DNA of 9,058 nt from an uncultured Erysipelotrichaceae bacterium (GTDB lineage Bacteria > Bacillota_I > Bacilli_A > Erysipelotrichales > Erysipelotrichaceae), in contig CAJKOS010000069.1 of the NCBI GenBank assembly GCA_905201565.1, positions 1 through 9,058 on the forward strand, given 5' to 3'. Shown one piece after another: positions 6,573-9,058 of this stretch (the stretch's first letter is position 1; every line of letters begins with the position of its first letter). The notes under the pieces were generated by a model. The model was not told the DNA's origin and did not search any database. It saw nothing but the letters and a program-made list of their open reading frames with translations. A program made the translations under genes and the position numbers.

Positions 6573-7508
6573 ATGTTTTATCATCTGTTTGAAAGAATCA
6601 TGCTGCGTTTGAAAACAAACATTGAAGAATCAAATCATGAAAGGAATGAAAAGGAAAAACTACCAGATTGTTTTGTTTGTCAAGAGCGGACTTACATAGA
6701 TGATGGCAATCCATTACATCAATGCAATTTCTATTATCCCAAAAATAGCGACGATAGCAGTTCTCTTCCTTTAATCATAGATATTCATGGAGGAGGATGG
6801 ATTTGCGGTGACAAGAATACTAATCATAATTACTGTGCACATCTAGCATGTGGTGGAAATGATGTAGCATCGTTGAGCTACAGAACAGCTGATCAATGTA
6901 CGATCAAAGAACAGATACAGGATATCTTTGCTTTTTTCCATGTTCTCTTTGAGGGAAGAGAAGAATTTGGAGTAAATATCGACAAGGTGTTTTTAACAGG
7001 GGATAGCGCAGGTGCACAGTTGGCATTGCTTGCTTATTGCATTAATCAGAATGAACTGCTGCAAGAATTGTTTTCGGTAAAACCGGTTGATTTTTGCATC
7101 AAAGGGTTGATTCTGACACATGGCGTATATTATCTGGATGAAGCAGGTAATCTTCCTAAATATGCAATTTTTTCCTCATGGTTTACGACACCGGGACTGG
7201 AAAGAACGCTTTATGGAAAACAGTATAAAAAATCTGAACTCTATCATAGAACAGTCAGTCCGACATGTTATATTTCGAAGAAAACCAAGCTTCCTCCAAT
7301 ATTGCTTGTGACTAGTAAAGGAGACAATTCGTTTGGGTTTCATACACATAAGCTGTACCATGACTTAATGGAACTAGGCAAAGAGTGTTATTTTTATGAA
7401 GAATCTGATGAAAAAGAAGGGCATGTGTTCAATATAACTCATCCGGATAGTGAAGCAGGAAGGAAATGTAATGCTATGATATTACAGTTTATCAAGAGTC
7501 GTGCATGA
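6573..7508 (+). CDS. Alpha/beta hydrolase (esterase/lipase-like, HGGGW and GDSAG type)
   Basis: This 311-residue protein has the core of the hormone-sensitive-lipase-like branch of alpha/beta hydrolases. HGGGW at residues 72-76 forms the oxyanion hole; GDSAGA contains the nucleophile S145; D251 in TSKGDNS and H284 in EGHVFN sit where the acid and base of the triad are expected. All key residues are present, so it is probably an active carboxylester hydrolase or deacetylase acting on small esters; the substrate cannot be read from the sequence. There is no signal peptide or membrane helix, and it carries about a dozen cysteines, both in line with a cytosolic protein. The ATG at 6573 is chosen because AAGGAG lies 6 bases before it; an in-frame ATG at 6600 has no such site. 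It appears to be a single-gene unit with its own promoter. Its base use is slightly more A+T-rich than the NAD operon. Confidence 0.85.
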   Translation: MFYHLFERIMLRLKTNIEESNHERNEKEKLPDCFVCQERTYIDDGNPLHQCNFYYPKNSDDSSSLPLIIDIHGGGWICGDKNTNHNYCAHLACGGNDVASLSYRTADQCTIKEQIQDIFAFFHVLFEGREEFGVNIDKVFLTGDSAGAQLALLAYCINQNELLQELFSVKPVDFCIKGLILTHGVYYLDEAGNLPKYAIFSSWFTTPGLERTLYGKQYKKSELYHRTVSPTCYISKKTKLPPILLVTSKGDNSFGFHTHKLYHDLMELGKECYFYEESDEKEGHVFNITHPDSEAGRKCNAMILQFIKSRA

Positions 7509-7528
7509 TGTTCCTGTTTCTTGTGATC

Positions 7529-7549
7529 TATGATTCGTCGGAAATCATA
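7529..7549 (+). terminator. Weak hairpin after the hydrolase gene, possible terminator
   Basis: TATGATT (7529-7535) and AATCATA (7543-7549) form a 7-base, A+T-rich stem with loop CGTCGGA, followed by only a short T run (7550-7552). It is weak for an intrinsic terminator and could instead be an operator for the next gene. Confidence 0.25.
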
Positions 7550-7594
7550 TTTCAGGAATTTGTTCATGCATGTACAATAATACACAGGAATGAT

Positions 7595-7599
7595 AGGAG
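7595..7599 (+). promoter_or_regulatory. Ribosome binding site that sets the cysteine desulfidase start
   Basis: AGGAG lies 5 bases before ATG 7605. A longer in-frame reading from ATG 7590 would place this site inside the coding sequence and has no spaced RBS of its own, so 7605 is preferred. Confidence 0.7.
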
Positions 7600-7604
7600 T
7601 CTTT

Positions 7605-8882
7605 ATGGATCAAAATGACACAAGATATGCGGCTTATGTTCGTATTTTAAAAGGAGAACTGGTTCCGGCTATGGGGTGTACAGAACCAATAGCTATTGCT
7701 TTTACAGCTGCCAAGGCAAGGCATGTGCTTGGTGAGACGGTAGAGCGCATGTGCATTGAAGCAAGTGGAAATATTATTAAAAATGTCAAAAGTGTAGTTG
7801 TTCCTCATACGGATGGCAGAAAAGGTATTGAAGCGGCAGCCGCAATCGGTGTAATTGCCGGTAATGATGAGAAGAGTCTTGAAGTAATTGCGGATGTTAA
7901 TGCAGAGAAGATAGCGGAACTGGATGATTTTTTGCGATCTGTTCCGATTGCAGTAAAACATGCGGAGACGGGGAATCCTTTGGATATCAGTGTCTTTGTG
8001 TATCATGGAGAAGATTATGCCATGGTGAGAGTAGCGCATTCACATGCGAATGTGGTGCATGTAGAGAAAAATGGCGAAATCCTTCTACATAAGGACATTG
8101 AACATGTTGCTGGTTATGGAAGTGATTATGCTCTTTTATCTATGGATGGCATTTATGACTTTGCTTTATCAGCTGATCTGAAAGATGTTGAAGAAGTGAT
8201 AGGCCGCCAGATTGCTTATAATACTGCTATTTCTGATGAAGGACTTGCACATTCCTATGGTGCCAATATCGCCAGGGTCTTACTTGATACGTATGGAGAC
8301 AGGGTTGAAATTCGTGCCAGGGCAAGAGCTGCGGCCGGATCTGATGCAAGAATGGGCGGGTGTGAATTGCCGGGGATCATCAATTCTGGCAGTGGTAATC
8401 AGGGCATGACTGCTTCTTTGCCTGTTATTGAATATGCAAAGGAACTTGGGGTTTCCAAGGAGAAGTTATACAGAGCCTTGTTAATATCAAATCTTGTGAC
8501 AATATATCAAAAGATTCATATTGGCAGACTTTCTGCTTACTGCGGTGCAGTCAGTGCCGGTGCAGGAGCCGGGGCAGGTATTACATATCTTTTGGGCGGA
8601 GATGAAAAACATATTGCCCATACAGTAGTCAATGCTCTAGCCATAACATCCGGTATTATTTGTGATGGTGCTAAACCATCCTGTGCTGCTAAGATTTCTT
8701 CTGCGGTAGATGCGGGAATTCTTGGATGTAAGATGTATATGGAAGGCAAGGAGTTCAAGCGGGGAGATGGAATTGTCGGCTGCAGTATTGAAGAGACAAT
8801 TGAACATGTTGGAGATCTTGCCCGTATTGGCATGAAAGAAACTGATGAGGAAATCATCGATATGATGATTCATAATGGGTGA
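7605..8882 (+). CDS. cyuA: L-cysteine desulfidase / UPF0597 family protein (serine dehydratase alpha-chain-like)
   Basis: This 425-residue protein belongs to the UPF0597 family that includes E. coli CyuA (YhaM) and archaeal L-cysteine desulfidase, which split L-cysteine into pyruvate, ammonia and sulfide with an oxygen-sensitive iron-sulfur cluster and no PLP. Seen in the sequence: PAMGCTEPIA near the N-terminus (C25), GCELPGIINSGSGNQG (C253 onward), SAYCGAVSAGAGAGAG (C313) and SGIICDGAKPSCAAKISSAV (C353 and C360). The conserved cysteines C25, C313, C353 and C360 are candidates for cluster ligands; which of them bind I cannot decide by eye. Length is normal for the family. An iron-sulfur lyase of this kind suits an anaerobe. 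L-serine or another amino acid is a possible alternative substrate. The start at 7605 is set by AGGAG. A HAD hydrolase gene follows after four bases and is probably co-transcribed. Confidence 0.85.
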   Translation: MDQNDTRYAAYVRILKGELVPAMGCTEPIAIAFTAAKARHVLGETVERMCIEASGNIIKNVKSVVVPHTDGRKGIEAAAAIGVIAGNDEKSLEVIADVNAEKIAELDDFLRSVPIAVKHAETGNPLDISVFVYHGEDYAMVRVAHSHANVVHVEKNGEILLHKDIEHVAGYGSDYALLSMDGIYDFALSADLKDVEEVIGRQIAYNTAISDEGLAHSYGANIARVLLDTYGDRVEIRARARAAAGSDARMGGCELPGIINSGSGNQGMTASLPVIEYAKELGVSKEKLYRALLISNLVTIYQKIHIGRLSAYCGAVSAGAGAGAGITYLLGGDEKHIAHTVVNALAITSGIICDGAKPSCAAKISSAVDAGILGCKMYMEGKEFKRGDGIVGCSIEETIEHVGDLARIGMKETDEEIIDMMIHNG

Positions 8883-8886
8883 TGTA

Positions 8887-9058
8887 ATGAAGACAATTCT
8901 CTGGGATTATAATGGAACAATTCTTGATGATGTGAAACTGAGCTATGACATAGAGCAAAAAATGCTTATCAAAAGGGGAATGCATACATTTACCTTGCAG
9001 GAATACAAGGATATGTTTTGCTTTCCCGTCATCGATTACTACTACAAGATGGGTTATA
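8887..9058 (+). CDS. HAD-family hydrolase, N-terminal part (runs off window)
   Basis: Fifty-seven codons are visible from ATG 8887 to the window end with no stop. The N-terminus MKTILWDYNGTILDDV is HAD motif I (DxxGT) with D7 as the expected phosphorylated nucleophile; the second acidic residue of the usual DxD is N9, a variant I have seen in phosphoglycolate-phosphatase-like HAD proteins of Firmicutes. The later FCFPVIDYYYKMGY matches the cap region of that group. The gene begins four bases after the desulfidase stop. The RBS is poor (GGGTGAT at 8877-8883), so translation may depend on the upstream ribosome. It is probably a small-molecule phosphatase; the substrate is unknown and motifs II-IV lie outside the window. 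Confidence 0.8.
   Translation, partial: MKTILWDYNGTILDDVKLSYDIEQKMLIKRGMHTFTLQEYKDMFCFPVIDYYYKMGY

Noticed and set aside
7502..7570. TGCATGA / TCATGCA inverted repeat flanking the spacer before the desulfidase gene
   Set aside because: Seven-base arms about 55 bases apart, with the left arm overlapping the hydrolase stop region, are expected by chance; there is no duplication or mobile gene nearby.
7573..7578. TACAAT as a -10 box for the desulfidase gene
   Set aside because: It matches five of six bases, but no -35 element lies at 16-18 bases and the TG upstream is not at extended -10 spacing, so I did not list it as a promoter.
7590..7604. ATG 7590 as the start of the cysteine desulfidase
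   Set aside because: The only good RBS (7595-7599) would lie inside the coding sequence; ATG 7605 is correctly spaced from it.

Overview
The bulk of this window (from about base 590 onward) looks like a chromosome segment of a low-to-moderate G+C Gram-positive bacterium (Bacillota). Every gene is on the + strand, Shine-Dalgarno sequences are strong (AAGGAG/AAGGAGG), terminators are classic hairpins with a T run, and the proteins resemble those of anaerobic gut Firmicutes. An Erysipelotrichia-type host is my guess from the overall look of the proteins; no marker gene in the window settles it.

Region 1 (1-984) is one open frame whose two halves belong to different families. The first ~188 residues are an OppB/DppB-type peptide ABC transporter permease, cut off just before its conserved EAA loop. 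The remainder is the C-terminal two thirds of a nicotinamidase (PncA), lacking its N-terminus. G+C and CpG use change at the same place. I read this as a junction between two unrelated DNAs, most likely an assembly chimera or else a recent deletion or recombination, and not as a working fusion protein.

Region 2 (about 587-5102) is a compact NAD salvage operon in pathway order: nicotinamidase (pncA, 5' end lost), nicotinate phosphoribosyltransferase (pncB), nicotinate-nucleotide adenylyltransferase (nadD) and glutamine-dependent NAD synthetase (nadE). Together they carry out nicotinamide -> nicotinate -> NaMN -> NaAD -> NAD (the Preiss-Handler route). The pncB/nadD and nadD/nadE junctions are 4-base ATGA overlaps. 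The operon closes with a strong terminator whose loop contains the nadE stop codon.

Region 3 (5103-6403) is a single AI-2E-family (PF01594) membrane protein gene with a GTG start, followed after about 100 bases by a second strong terminator. Region 4 (6404-7604) has an extended -10 promoter candidate, a ~100-base leader, an alpha/beta hydrolase of the HGGGW/GDSAG type, and a short spacer with a weak hairpin. Region 5 (7605-9058) holds a UPF0597/CyuA-type L-cysteine desulfidase gene and, four bases later, the start of a HAD-family hydrolase that runs off the window.

No RNA genes, CRISPR arrays, insertion sequences, toxin-antitoxin or defence modules were seen. I did not find a convincing previously undescribed system. 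The points most worth a second look are the permease/nicotinamidase junction, the non-consensus HxGH motif of NadD, and the short structured leader and spacer elements around 6307-6540.
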